From Streptomyces sp. NBC_00390 (GTDB lineage: Bacteria > Actinomycetota > Actinomycetes > Streptomycetales > Streptomycetaceae), in assembly GCF_036057275.1 (NCBI RefSeq), contig NZ_CP107945.1, positions 124,001 through 188,000 on the forward strand: a stretch of DNA of 64,000 nt. The letters run 5' to 3'. The notes under the pieces are model-generated. The model worked only from the letters and a program-made list of their open reading frames with translations, searched no databases and was not told the origin of the DNA. Made by a program: the position numbers and the translations under genes. Positions 1-9,267 of this stretch are shown here, one piece after another (within the stretch, counting starts at the first letter, position 1; every line of letters begins with the position of its first letter).

Positions 1-2
1 AG

Positions 3-98
3 GCGATCGCCGGAAATGCAAAGATCTTCGCCACGGTCGTGGCAGAGGTGCTGGACCAGGCCGGCGGCCCGCTATGGGACGGGTATGCCGTCCGATGA
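3..98 (+). CDS. C-terminal end of an unidentified protein (runs in from the left edge)
   Basis: An open frame enters from the left edge and stops at a TGA at 96-98, giving about 31 residues that read like a real C-terminus (alternating hydrophobic and charged residues, ending LWDGYAVR). The family cannot be named from so little. It could equally be a fragment of a decayed gene, since the next 300 bases contain no gene. Confidence 0.35.
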   Translation, partial: AIAGNAKIFATVVAEVLDQAGGPLWDGYAVR

Positions 99-396
99 GC
101 CGGTGGGGCGCGACCGCACCACCACATGGGGCATGACCGCGATCAGCCGGCTGAGGCCTGTTGTTCGGCTCGGGCGCGCGTGGTGGCGAGGCGGTCGTCC
201 CCAGCCCCAGCCGCCCAGTAGTGCCGGGACCTGCAGCTCTCCCAGCAGTGCGACGGCGGCCTCGGCCTCCTCGTGGCGGGCACGACGACCCACCACGTTC
301 ATAGGCGGTCGGCATCGCTCAGGGCCTCGAGGGACCGGCGACTGAGCCCTTCCGGCCGACCGAGCCCACCGACGACGGCGGCACCGGAGACTGTCG
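99..396. other. Stretch without a recognisable gene
   Basis: Overlapping open frames on both strands here look like high-GC shadows: no start with a ribosome binding site, arginine- and proline-rich translations, no family resemblance. The last 15 bases carry the GGAG that serves the following gene. Confidence 0.4.
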
Positions 397-1470
397 GTGG
401 GACCTGATAGCAATGCAGTCATGATCAGCAGTGACGACATAGGCATTCTTGCCCAGCAACTGACGAGCCGCTTCGTCGGCTTGCTCTGGAGCGAGACGGA
501 CATGCGCAAACTCATCGGCTGGCTCGGCTGGGAGTGGACCGGCGAACCCGGCGGCCCGGCGGGGGCCGTGACCGGGCTGCCGGGCGGGGACGCAGTGCTC
601 GTCCCGGTCAAAGCCACCGAACGGGAGTGGGCGACGCTGGAGGAGTACCTGGAGCTCGTGGTGCCGTTGAGCCGGCCCGCACCGGAACCACGCGCGCAGG
701 CCCAGGAGTTCCGGCGCGCGGCGGACGCGGTGCGCCAAGTGCTCGGGGACGCGACGTACGTCGGCAGTCACGGCAGCACCGGGCCGTACGGACGACGTGA
801 GGCACGGCCCCTGTGGGGCTGCCCGTTCCTGCGCTGGCGCAAGGACCGGGTGACCCTGGAACTGCGGGCCGGGACGGATGGGCCGGAGCTCGTGCTGCAG
901 CCCAGCGAGGCCTGGGAGACGTGGTACTCACTGGCCGGACGGGGTTTCATCGGCGTCCTGGAGGACTGCGGACAGCAGTTGCAGCACCCGCGGTGGGAGC
1001 TGGCCGGCGACTGGAACACCTTGCAGGTCTCGATCGGTGCATTCCTGCGGACGCTGCCCGCGGTCACGGTGGCGACCGGCATGTCCCAGAACCTGTCCCT
1101 GTACGGGCGGGTCGGCGACGCCTCACCCATCATGTTCGACATCGTCTGCGACGACCGCCTCTACCTCGGGTACTGCGAGTACATGGTCGAGGAAGCGGCG
1201 CGCGGCGACAACGCAGTCAAGCTCGGGTGGACCCGCCGGGAGTTGCTGCCGCCCGGGCACATCCACCCCGGAGACGACGGCGACATGCCCTGGCGCATCG
1301 ACGCGGGCGGCCCCGGGGAAGTGCGGGCCTCGGAGATGTCTGCGCTGATCGTGCGCACGGCGCAGGCCGCTGGAGTCACCAAGGCCACCGACCTGATCAT
1401 CGGCAGGGAGAGCGAGTACCGGCAGCCGTACTGGATCCACTTTGCGGAACTCGCGATGGCCACCGGCTGA
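397..1470 (+). CDS. Hypothetical protein, 357 aa
   Basis: A 357-residue protein with normal Streptomyces codon bias (G/C in third positions) and a balanced composition, so it is very likely real. The GTG at 397 is preceded by GGAG seven bases upstream; an in-frame ATG at 421 is an alternative but has no clear ribosome binding site. There is no signal peptide, no membrane segment and no motif I recognise. The middle is rich in Trp and aromatic residues (for example ETWYSLAGRGF) and the C-terminus ends YWIHFAELAMATG. It resembles the general style of Streptomyces contact-dependent immunity or DUF proteins, but I cannot name a family. It stands alone: the flanks are gene-poor. Confidence 0.75.
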   Translation: MGPDSNAVMISSDDIGILAQQLTSRFVGLLWSETDMRKLIGWLGWEWTGEPGGPAGAVTGLPGGDAVLVPVKATEREWATLEEYLELVVPLSRPAPEPRAQAQEFRRAADAVRQVLGDATYVGSHGSTGPYGRREARPLWGCPFLRWRKDRVTLELRAGTDGPELVLQPSEAWETWYSLAGRGFIGVLEDCGQQLQHPRWELAGDWNTLQVSIGAFLRTLPAVTVATGMSQNLSLYGRVGDASPIMFDIVCDDRLYLGYCEYMVEEAARGDNAVKLGWTRRELLPPGHIHPGDDGDMPWRIDAGGPGEVRASEMSALIVRTAQAAGVTKATDLIIGRESEYRQPYWIHFAELAMATG

Positions 1471-1789
1471 GCCGACGGCTTCGAGGGTGGCAGTGCCGTC
1501 CCTTCGCTGTGATCCGCTTCCACGAACCCGGCGCCGCCGAGGCGAGGAATGCGGGTGCGTCACCGGCCTGTCCAGGAGCCGGCGTTGGCGCCGCTCCTGG
1601 GTAAGCTGCGTAGCTCAGTCACTTCGAGCACCAGGCGCCGGAGCTCGTCCGGTACGAGGGCGGCTCCGGCCTCCCACTGGACGGGCTGACGGACGTCGAA
1701 AGCCGTACCAGCGGGCGAAGGCCAGCCAGCGCGGGTTGTCGCTGACTGGCAAGCCTCAGGCCGGGGTGGGCAGGCCTGGTGCCGGTGGG

Positions 1790-2071
1790 CAAGCCTGGGG
1801 TGATGTGTCTGAGCTCCCGACAGACGGCAGCCTTTGTGAGGGTGACCTCTGCCGCTGGGGCACCGGCGATGGTCTTCCCGCCGGCGCCTTCGATCAGCTG
1901 CCAGGTGCCCGTGCCGGACAGCCGCCATCCTTCACCGAAGTCCCCGTCCTGCCCACCAAGGTCCCGGACCTCGGCGAGCCCGCCGCCCTCCAGGATCACC
2001 GAGGCGTCGTCCGGCCCATGCCGGCCGAGACATCGGTGACGCTCGGCAACGTGAGACAGAGAGCAACACAC
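1790..2071 (-). pseudogene. Remnant of a small lipoprotein-like hypothetical gene
   Basis: Minus-strand reading gives a short stretch that looks like a real protein core (DASVILEGGG, then FGEGWRLSGTGTWQL), reminiscent of Streptomyces lipoproteins that carry an SGTGTW strand. The part before and after loses protein character, with no signal peptide and no plausible C-terminus in frame. I read it as a truncated, decayed gene. The family resemblance is from memory and weak. Confidence 0.3.
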
Positions 2072-2181
2072 CCGCTTACCGTCATCACGAGAGACACGAT
2101 GGTCCCCAACCAGGGGACCGCTTCGGCTGCTTCCTTACGCATACGCCCCGCCTGCAGAATGCAAAACACTCGAGCGACATT

Positions 2182-2193
2182 TGAACGCGTTCA
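2182..2193. promoter_or_regulatory. Orphan 12-bp palindrome (operator-like)
   Basis: TGAACGCGTTCA is a perfect palindrome of the kind bound by TetR-family repressors. A closely related site (TTGAAC-AC-GTTCAA) lies at 33781-33794 next to the epimerase gene. No intact gene lies beside this copy, so it may be left over from a lost promoter, or chance. Confidence 0.3.
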
Positions 2194-2559
2194 GTCTGGC
2201 GAGGTGTGGGCAATGAGATCAGCGTGCCGCCCCGCCTGTCCGGGGGTCGCGATCAGCATGTTGGCCAGGCCGCCAACCACGGCGCCAAGTCACAGGCGCT
2301 GCTGTGACTGATTCCCAATCGTCGTATCGTGATCCATGAGGGTCGGCACCGCACGGGCCACCCGTTCTGGGATCAAGCAGTCGCAGTGGGGTTCGGGACG
2401 CCGAGCTCGCCTTCAAGGACGTGCCTCATGGTGATCCCTCTGTGCCAAGGCCAAGAGCGGCTCGGGCCGCCGCGAGACACTCTCGGGACTCGGCTATCCA
2501 CTCTTCACCCATGTCGAGAGGCACCGATGTCGCGCCAGCCACGAGGCTAGGGTTGCCGC

Positions 2560-2742
2560 ATGGCTCAGGGCTCCGTGGGTTCGGGTGGGTTCGTCGCGCG
2601 GCCGGACCAGGTTTCGCGGGGAGTCTTGGTCGCGGCGGTGCCGCGGTTCATGGTGGATGAGGCCGCTGCGGTTTGCGGGGTGGCCGAGCAACGCCGGGGC
2701 GGGAAGCTTCCTCCGCGCAACATCCCCCTCATCCCCCATTGA
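2560..2742 (+). pseudogene. Truncated N-terminus of an IS4-type transposase
   Basis: The 60-residue frame (DQVSRGVLVAAVPRFMVDEA, then CGVAEQRRGGKLPPRNI) matches the start of the IS4 transposase N-terminal domain, where the typical text is a Leu-rich helix, an FPxxLVDEvlxxCG segment, then RxRxLPAR. It stops at a TGA just where the next helix should begin, and the catalytic DDE domain is absent downstream. This is a dead IS fragment of under 200 bases. Confidence 0.55.
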
Positions 2743-3023
2743 TGGCCCGGAATCACGCCGCTGCACGCTGGGCCGACGACCCCTGTGAAGATACACAGCG
2801 GGAACCAGCAGTCCCCGTCCGGGAGCAATCGGCGAGCCGGCCCGTTCCCTGCGCCCACCTATACCATTACCTGCCGGACAGGCCCTGTTTCCCGTGCGCC
2901 GGAGGTCCATCGGCAGAAGCGGGCGAGGAATTCGAGGATCCCCTCAGCGGTCCTGGTCCATATGAACGGCTTGGGGTCTTCGTTCCAGTTCCGGACCCAC
3001 TGCCGTTCGCAGCGGAGGCCAGG

Positions 3024-3338
3024 TCACCAGGTCCCCCGTGGCCAAGTGATCAACCTGAGATCAGCCAGATCGGGGGCCCTGTCCAGACACCGCAAGGTGA
3101 CCTGTTTGCCACGTTGCCAGGGCGTCCAGCCGTGGTGACGCAATGCCTGGCGGATGACCGCAGCGACCAGCCCTGGTGCGATCACCACGCCGTGCTCAAC
3201 CCATGTCGCCATTCGCTGCTCGTCCCCGTCGCCGCCCACCACGACGATCCTCAGACCGTCATCGCTGGGTGCGACCACCCAGCGATAGCGTTCTCCACCG
3301 ACGGTGATCACCCGCGTGCCCTTTTTTGCTATGGCCAT
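3024..3338 (-). CDS. Small hypothetical protein, 104 aa
   Basis: A compact minus-strand gene. I chose the ATG at 3338 (MAIAKKGTRVITV...), with AAAGG nine bases upstream, over the slightly earlier in-frame ATG. The opening (KKGxRxITVxGxRYRW) is a pattern I know from a widespread family of short Streptomyces proteins of unknown function, which usually continue with a variable strand and an ALVAAxIRxAL helix; here the text is LVAAVIRQALRHHGW. It is soluble, with no signal peptide. Function unknown. It is likely complete, although the last residues (LITWPRGTW) are atypical. Confidence 0.7.
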   Translation of the reverse strand: MAIAKKGTRVITVGGERYRWVVAPSDDGLRIVVVGGDGDEQRMATWVEHGVVIAPGLVAAVIRQALRHHGWTPWQRGKQVTLRCLDRAPDLADLRLITWPRGTW

Positions 3339-3608
3339 GCGGCACAACCTTTCACGGCTCGCTCGGCCGGAGAAGTCAATTTCGGTCCGACCGACAGTTC
3401 AACGCAGCGCTGACGCAAGACCGCCCATGAGGTCCCCTTGCTTCCGTTGTCTTTGTGGAGCTGGTCTTCTTCATCTGTCATGCCTCTGCTGTGGCCGTGA
3501 TCACGGAGACCGATGAGCAGGTCCTGGCGGCGGGCGGGATGGGCTCTGACCTGGAGGACTCGGGGCCGGCTGGACCAACGGACTCGCCGACTTCTCGCGC
3601 CACCGGCC

Positions 3609-4067
3609 TCAACGGTCCTGGCGCCACCTGACCATGTAAGCGAGCCCTTCCACGTCGTACGGGTCCTCTGCGGGAGTCTTCCACTCGGCCACCAGCCGCC
3701 GCGCATCGGCAGGTGCCTCCCGCCGAGGCCCGAGCAACGCCTGCAGCTCGTCGTAGCGCCTGTCGACTCCACCGTAGCCAGGAAAGCCCGTCGTCGCGGT
3801 GCCCTCGACGACGCGCTTGTGCCAGTCGGCGGTTATCGCCGACTGCTCACGCTCCAGGGAGAGCGACGCTTCATCGATGGGCCACACAAGGTACTCGTCG
3901 TCGTGGGGGTCGTCGGGGTGCCCGTAGTGATGAATGGCCCTGAAGTAGTGCGGTGTCCCCTGGACATCGGCAATCCCCTCCCTGGGGCCGTCGTACCAGT
4001 CGTTCTCCACATGGACCCGCTCGAATCCCGCGCGTACCAACATGCTCCTCTCGGAGTTCTCTATCAT
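3609..4067 (-). CDS. Hypothetical protein, 152 aa
   Basis: A soluble acidic protein with many Asp/Glu/Trp/Tyr residues (HVENDWYDGPREG, HHYGHPDDPHDDEY). Codon use is normal and the composition convincing. The start is uncertain: the ATG at 4067 has no clear ribosome binding site, while the ATG at 4043 has GAGAGGAG directly in front of it, rather too close. No motif or family was recognised. It is not in an obvious operon; the neighbour on the left is another short unknown gene in the same orientation about 270 bases away. Confidence 0.65.
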   Translation of the reverse strand: MIENSERSMLVRAGFERVHVENDWYDGPREGIADVQGTPHYFRAIHHYGHPDDPHDDEYLVWPIDEASLSLEREQSAITADWHKRVVEGTATTGFPGYGGVDRRYDELQALLGPRREAPADARRLVAEWKTPAEDPYDVEGLAYMVRWRQDR

Positions 4068-4462
4068 CCGGGCAGCGTATGGAACTCCGGTTCGAGCTGC
4101 ACGGCAATAACCGGTGGGTCAGATCTAGGCAGCGCCGTTTCAGTTGGGGCTGCTGGGCGGCTGAGCCACCCTCGAACTGCCAGCAGCGACATGGAGCTTG
4201 GGACGCGAACCGATACCCTGCACGTAGAAAGTGCCTCCCACCTGGACCCGACAGAAGCCCCTCGTCAGGGTTCATCGTTCCAGCTCAGAAAACACTTTCG
4301 CGATCCCGGCCAGCAACCGGTCTCACGCCAAGTGTAGGGTCGGGGGCTGGCGCGGTGGCGTAGTAGACCTGGGGCAGACCGGGAGCCTGGCTCCACGTCT
4401 TTCTGGAGTCGATGCCAGGCGCACGGACGGCGGGTCACCGCCCGTCCGAGGGCCCTGGCGGC

Positions 4463-4713
4463 TCACCGGGAGGAGCCCTCGTGATGCGTGCCGATGAGCG
4501 AGCGCAGCACGGGGACGGCAGAGCCGGCCGCAGTCAGCCCGGCGAGCACTGCGCCCGCGACGGGGCGCCGGTGAGCGCGGTCAGGCCGCCGCCCGCCACC
4601 AGCCCGGTGACGAGCGCGGCGAGCAGGACGACGGTGGTATGCAAGGACAGGAACGGCGGCTCCGGCCCGGAGCCGCCCACGGGACCGGAGTTCACCGGCG
4701 AGTTCGGGTTCAT
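4463..4713 (-). pseudogene. Small membrane protein gene split by a single-base frameshift
   Basis: The ATG at 4713 opens a frame with a short Pro/Gly-rich head and a membrane helix (TVVLLAALVTGLVAGG), then TALTGAP. At that point the expected continuation (AGAVLAGLTAAGSAVPVLRS) lies in the next frame and ends at a stop at 4463. Joined, the product would be about 83 residues with two hydrophobic segments, matching a common Streptomyces small membrane protein. As sequenced, one base is missing or extra near 4560, inside a C/G-rich run, so either the gene is recently dead or this is a base-calling error. Confidence 0.6.
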
Positions 4714-5025
4714 GCCCCCACCATTCCCCCTCACACCGTCCTGACCTGCACCGATCGAACAGTCCCGGCGCACCCCGATCAGAACCTGCGCACGAATGAA
4801 CACTGCGAGTCAACTCGGTCCGCGTTCAGAGCAGTGACCGCCTCGATGAAATGGCCGCCGAGCTGCTCGGACAGCAGTGATGACCATTTCGTCGAGCTGT
4901 TGGTTGCGTGTGAAGCCGTCCATCTCCGGATCCAAGGCTTTGCGCAGCAGCCCGGTAAGCCTTCGAGGCCTGGCAGTGAGGAAAGGGGGCAGACGAGTCA
5001 CACGCCCTCGAAAGGAGCCGCGCCC

Positions 5026-5238
5026 ATGCTTGCTATAGCTGCGGCAGTGTTCTTCTTCATCGCCTTCCTGATCAACGCCGCCGAGATCGCGACCGACGAG
5101 GTCTTCTCCTCAAGAAACGTGATGCTGCTCGGCCTGGCACTCCTGGCCCTGCATGTCGCCGGGGATCGGAACCGCTTGGCGATCCGGCCGGGCCCGCCGA
5201 CGCTGACAGCATCCCTCGAGGCGCACGGTGTGTCGTGA
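5026..5238 (+). CDS. Small membrane protein, 70 aa
   Basis: The ATG at 5026 is preceded by AAAGGAG with suitable spacing. The product has an N-terminal membrane helix (MLAIAAAVFFFIAFLI) and a second one (VMLLGLALLALHVAG), with a short hydrophilic tail. Two-helix proteins of this size and layout are common in Streptomyces and have no assigned function. The next small membrane gene lies 180 bases downstream on the same strand and could share the transcript. Confidence 0.7.
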   Translation: MLAIAAAVFFFIAFLINAAEIATDEVFSSRNVMLLGLALLALHVAGDRNRLAIRPGPPTLTASLEAHGVS

Positions 5239-5416
5239 CGGCGCGTCACTCCACCTCCCCAGGGTGCATGCGGGCATGCACCCGAAACCGTCTCACCCAC
5301 TGCCGCAAGGCAGTCCACCAGAAACAGCATCACCGCAGCCCCACCCGTACGGCACAGGCCGCACCCCGTGGGGGGAGCCCCCCGGCCCCGGACGACGAAA
5401 CGAACAGGAGCCCAGG

Positions 5417-5536
5417 ATGACCTCGCCCATGACAGCCGCTGCGGACGTCTCGGCTGCCCCTGCATGGCTGCATGTGACCGTGATGGCCGTAGCTGTGCTC
5501 GTCCTCGTCCTCAGCCTGGCCAGGCGCAGCAACTAG
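5417..5536 (+). CDS. Single-span membrane micropeptide, 39 aa
   Basis: A short frame starting at the ATG at 5417 with AGGAG six bases upstream. After a Thr/Ala-rich head it has one hydrophobic helix (LHVTVMAVAVLVLVLSLARR) and stops. The good ribosome binding site and clean single-span design favour a real micropeptide. It follows the 70-residue two-helix gene on the same strand. Function unknown. Confidence 0.5.
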   Translation: MTSPMTAAADVSAAPAWLHVTVMAVAVLVLVLSLARRSN

Positions 5537-6000
5537 CGCCTGTCGTACAGGACGCATCATCGACGCGAAGATCCGGGAATCTGGGAAGGACTGCTGCTCC
5601 CCCGATCTTGCGGTATCCCCATGCCTCATACGCCGCTTGGACCGCTCCATCGCCAGCCGTCGGGTTAACAAGCAAGGTCACGCGTTCCTCCTGCCGGTGT
5701 GACGGCCAGGCTTCGTGGAGCTGCCAGGCGACGTCGCTGCCGCGCCACGGCTTGCGGGCCACGATCTCGTTGAGCGCGACGGTCCCTCCTGCCGTCTTCG
5801 TTCATGTAGTCCTCGGGGAGCGGTTCGGTCATGGCCGACCATCATTTGGTGTCGGTTCCGAGCGGTACGCCGAAGCAGAAGCCCGCGGGCTCGCCGTTAT
5901 CGTGGGCGATGACGGCCGACCAGTCGGGCCGGACGCGTATGCCGTCAGCCGCTCGTCGAAGCGTTCCACTCTGCACCGACCGCCTTCGCAGTCACTCGCG
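5535..6000 (-). pseudogene. GNAT acetyltransferase, decayed
   Basis: Pieced together over three frames, the minus strand reads as a typical Streptomyces GNAT: FDERLTAYAS, then DWSAVIAHDNGEPAGF, GTDTK*WSAMTEPLPEDY, TVALNEIVARKPWRG, and TLLVNP...AAYEAWGYRKIG near the end. There is a frameshift near 5925, a TGA where a Trp is expected near 5850, and another frameshift in a G-run near 5795. The first ~40 residues are missing. It is clearly dead. A strong hairpin separates it from the fascin-like gene. Confidence 0.7.
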
Positions 6001-6005
6001 TAGAG

Positions 6006-6035
6006 CCGCCCCGCCGGCAAGCGCCGGCGGGGCGG
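6006..6035 (-). terminator. 13-bp stem, 4-base loop terminator
   Basis: CCGCCCCGCCGGC and GCCGGCGGGGCGG form a perfect 13-bp stem around AAGC. It lies 17 bases beyond the stop of the fascin-like gene on the minus strand, so it most likely ends that transcript. There is no T-run, as is usual in Streptomyces. Confidence 0.7.
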
Positions 6036-6051
6036 AAGGCCTTCAGCGGAT

Positions 6052-7508
6052 TCAGAGGACCGTGAGCTTGTACCGGCCCATGGAGCAGTAGCTGCAGTTG
6101 CTCCAGGTGTCGCCCCACTCGATGTCGACGAAGTCGATCCCGCCGCTCTTGCTGGCAGTGAAGGTGTACCAGGAGGAGCAGGAGCCGCCGGTGTCCTTGT
6201 AGGGACCGCGGATGACGTAGTTGGTGTTGTTGACGGTGGTGTCCGCGCCGGCCTTGTGGAAGTCGAGCTGGGCCTTCACACCCCGCCCGTTGGCCCAGGT
6301 GTCAGTCACACATGCCGATCCGCTCACGGATGTCCAGCGGCCCGAGGAGCGACCGCTCCAGTCGAGCCACACAAAGGTGGTGCCTGTGGTGCCGGTCGCC
6401 CCCGTTCCGGATGCGCCGTTGGTCCTGACCTGGCAGTAGGTGGTGTCGGGGTCGGTCTCCTGGCAGTACGAAGTGAACTGCGAGGCGGTGTTCTTGTGGA
6501 ACCTTTCCCACGGCCCGATGGAGGTCGCGCGTGCCCGCATCAGGGCGTAGCGGTCGCTGGGGTAGCTGAGCTCCGCCGTCACATACCGACCGTTCGCCCA
6601 CGAGCGCAGGGCGAAGTCGTCCCCACCCAGGTCGTGAAGTGTGAACTTTTCCCACTCGCCAATACCGGTGGCGCGCGCCCGCAGCGCGCCCGAGGTGCCG
6701 CCGCGCCAGCTAGCCTCTACGGAGACGTACCTCTGCTTGTCGATGGACCAGAGCGCGTACACCGAGCAGTTGGCATCGACAACGTCGAAGCGGAACTGCT
6801 CCCATGGGCCGCTGCTACTGCTCCCCGTACGGGCCCGCAGCACGCCGGGGGCATCGATGCGCGACTCGGCGGACACCAGCTGGCCGTTCGCCGCAGGCAT
6901 GCTGAAGACCCCGTTCCCGGCGAAGCTGGTCGGGGTGTGGGCGCAGCGGTTGTCGGAGACGTGCGACAGCGCGGATGCACAAGTGACTTATAGATGCCGC
7001 GGTCCACGCCGTCGTCGACCTTGACCCACCGGTCGCCAAGGAGATCGGTGTTGTCATACACACCGCCACTTGAGCTGAGCGCGTCCGTCTCGGCCTTACA
7101 CCCCTGGTCGGCCCGGAAGGCGTCCCAGTCCTCGTTGTCGGGGGTCTCCGAGCCCGGGGCCAAGTCGCTCTTCTGACTGAACGTGTTGGCTGCGTCCGTG
7201 CAGTCGGTCTTGCCGTCGCCGTTGCGGTCCGCAGGCATCCGCGACGAGGCCGACTCCAGGGAGACCTCGAGGTCGTCATTGCACCAGCTCCTGGCTGCCC
7301 TGACGACAGGACCCGAAGAGCCGCTGTTGATGACCTGTCCGCACCAGCCGGGCGGGAAGCATCCCTCGTCGGCGAATGCCGGTGACGAGTCGAGGCCGAC
7401 CAGGACGGTGGCGAACAGCAGGATGCTCGCCAGCCGTGCAGTGAGTCCGCGCAGCGAGGAGTGTCTTCGGCGCTGGGATGGATTCGAAGGCGTGGCCCGG
7501 TTCTGCAT
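6052..7508 (-). pseudogene. Secreted fascin-like beta-trefoil protein, split by one frameshift
   Basis: The ATG at 7508 has GGAGGAAG eight bases upstream and encodes a Sec signal peptide (Arg-rich head, LASILLFATVLVG core, cut near SSPAFA-DE). A Cys-rich mature region with an acidic DRNGDGKTDC loop follows. Near 6988 the frame breaks after DRGIYKS: the expected next text (TCASALSHVSDNRCAH) is in another frame that runs to 6052. That part has three repeats of the fascin/beta-trefoil type (VLRARTG..GPWEQF, ALRARATGIGEWEKF, LMRARATSIGPWERF) and a Cys-rich C-terminal domain. Rejoined, the protein would be about 485 residues. Such proteins are thought to bind glycans; that role is inference. Either a recent mutation or a sequencing error broke it. 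Confidence 0.75.
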
Positions 7509-8109
7509 GCGCGTGCTTCCTCCAAGAGGGAAGGGATCCGGAGCGGTAGGCCCGGTGGGTGGCGCAGTGGGCAGCTGAGAGTGGCGGCAGATCTGAAGCA
7601 GTGTCAATACGGTCGGCGGTGCACGAGCCTTGCTGGTCTTCCCCTGGCGGCCGATCGGCCGCCGCCGCCTCCGCCGAGGTGCAGGAAAGCGGGGAGCAAG
7701 GCGGACCGGAGATCCTGGGAGGGGCAGGCAGGGGCCGCGGCGGCGGCCCTGGTTCAGGTGAGGTCGCCGGTCTCCGGCAGCTCATGGAGCGCGTCGTCCC
7801 GGCGGCGGAAGGAGCAATGCCGTGGTGCCGCAAGTCCGACGCGGACATCTCGTCGCGGCCTGTGAACGGTCGCGTTGTCCTCCAGGCCGAAGTTCGTGAG
7901 CTTCCCCAGGGGTCCCGGAGCGCGGCTCCGCCAGGCACGACGCTCGCCCACCTTCCACGGGCCGGCGCCGAGTCTACGAACGGCGTGGATGCAGTCGATC
8001 GCACCCATAGCGAAGGCACCGAATGCGCTCCGGGCCAGGAGCGCGATCAGGCTCGTATGCTGAGGGCAGTGACACATCGGCTACGTATGAGGGCAGTTGG
8101 TCGGATTGA
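7509..8109. other. 600-base stretch without a recognisable gene
   Basis: This lies upstream of the fascin-like gene. Frames on both strands are arginine-rich and start without ribosome binding sites. It should contain the promoter of the fascin-like gene, but I cannot place it with confidence. Confidence 0.4.
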
Positions 8110-8331
8110 TCACGGTGGAACGATGAGAGAGACACAGCGGGCACCCTTCCCTTCCACTGCCTGGTCCCACCGACATCGTCAGCCTGGGGAATAGGTGACG
8201 CTCTCGGCTACCACGAAAAGATCACCAACCACCTGCGCAAGGAGACCGGCGGAACGTGGAGCCGATACGCCGCCGGAGATCGCACACGGTCACCAGCAGT
8301 TCGGACTCCTCGGGGAACTCGCGGCAGTTGA
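8110..8331 (+). pseudogene. C-terminal scrap of a helix-turn-helix/recombinase-type protein
   Basis: The frame ending at the TGA at 8329-8331 reads DALGYHEKITNHLRKETGG then TWSRYAAGDR. I recall closely similar C-terminal text (ALGYHDKTTTRL...GGTWSRYAPGDH) from Streptomyces mobile-element proteins with a helix-turn-helix. Nothing upstream of about 8180 continues it. The identification is from memory and tentative; that it is a truncated coding remnant is better supported. Confidence 0.4.
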
Positions 8332-8410
8332 GTGCGAGAGCCCGCCGGAGTCAGTGGATCCCGCTACCTAAGACGGACTTGACGGTCGAGCTGCCGATAT
8401 CGTCGCGGAC

Positions 8411-8860
8411 GTGATCTACAAGGGAACGGTTGGTTTCACTGAGGGCCCGCGTCGACTGCGCGACGTCAAAGACAGGCTCGCCGCTCTCACCCAACACCGC
8501 TATCCCGACGGGATCGAACGGATTCGCGCGCTGCTGGCATGGGCCGGGATTCCCGCCTGGGAATCCACCGGCGGCCTGAAGTGGCACGACATGGCGGTGC
8601 AACGCCAGCTCCTGGCCGAAGTTCCCGACCTCATTCTCGCCACGTTCGCCGCGCGGCCTTTGAGCCCGGTTCAGCTCGACGGGGCGGCCGAACTGTTCGG
8701 CTCCCTCGAATGGACCAAAGCACACGGCAGGCAGCTGCCCGAGCCGCTGAGGTCGATGCTGATCGGGCACATCCAAGCAGACGGCACCGACGCCATGAGG
8801 TTTCGGATGCGTCACGGCTACTACGGTGCCGAACGATCTGTCGGACAGCGCTCCGCGTGA
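8411..8860 (+). CDS. Hypothetical protein, 149 aa
   Basis: A frame from a GTG at 8411 to 8860 with a believable composition: two amphipathic helices (RLRDVKDRLAALTQHRYPDG, IERIRALLAWAGIPAW) and a conserved-looking LPEPLRSMLIGHI segment. No ribosome binding site is evident in front of the GTG, so the true start may differ or the gene may be 5'-truncated. No family recognised. It lies between two areas of gene decay. Confidence 0.5.
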   Translation: MIYKGTVGFTEGPRRLRDVKDRLAALTQHRYPDGIERIRALLAWAGIPAWESTGGLKWHDMAVQRQLLAEVPDLILATFAARPLSPVQLDGAAELFGSLEWTKAHGRQLPEPLRSMLIGHIQADGTDAMRFRMRHGYYGAERSVGQRSA

Positions 8861-8959
8861 CGCCGACCGGGCCTTCACCGACACCTTCGTCGGCGTCCGA
8901 AGGCGCTCGCCGTGGAGGCGGTCAAGGCGTCCGACATGGTGCACCATGGGCTGTGGCGA

Positions 8960-9266
8960 CGCCCGCCCGTACTTCCAAGGCAAGCGGTACCTTGACTGGA
9001 AGCGGACGACGCAGCCGGGCAGAGCGTGGAGGCCGTCCGCCCGATCCGCGACCGGACTTCTTGCGGTCCTCGGAGAGCGAAACGGTCAGGGCCTCGTAGC
9101 CTTCGACGGTCTCCTCCAGCTCCCGCTGCCGCTCGGGTGTCTCGGCCTCCATCGCGTGAATGTACTTCTGCAGCGACTCGCGCTCGGCGTCGGCCAGGGA
9201 CTCGCCGACTTCGCGCAGCTGCCCGGCGAAGTGCGGCGGAGCCCACTCGGTCTCGCGGTCGTACAA
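8960..9266 (-). CDS. Possible coiled-coil protein fragment
   Basis: The minus-strand frame starting at 9266 opens with a highly helical, charged stretch (REVGESLADAERESLQKYI, MEAETPERQRELEE) that looks like a real coiled coil, then turns into low-quality arginine-rich text after about 70 residues. It may be the head of a decayed gene. It overlaps the start of the NERD pseudogene on the other strand, so at most one of the two frames was functional at that point. Confidence 0.3.
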
Positions 9267-9267
9267 C

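Larger units (their letters stand above)
1471..2559. other. Gene-poor stretch with a decayed gene
   Basis: Apart from the lipoprotein-like remnant listed separately on the minus strand (about 1790-2071) and an isolated 12-base palindrome, I see no gene. The long plus-strand frame through 1442-2311 is arginine- and proline-rich in its translation, changes character repeatedly and has no start signal, so it is taken as a shadow. Confidence 0.5.

Noticed and set aside
1442..2311. 289-codon open frame on the plus strand
   Set aside because: Its first part only overlaps real coding sequence, the translation is Arg/Pro-rich throughout and no ribosome binding site precedes it; a shadow in high-GC DNA.
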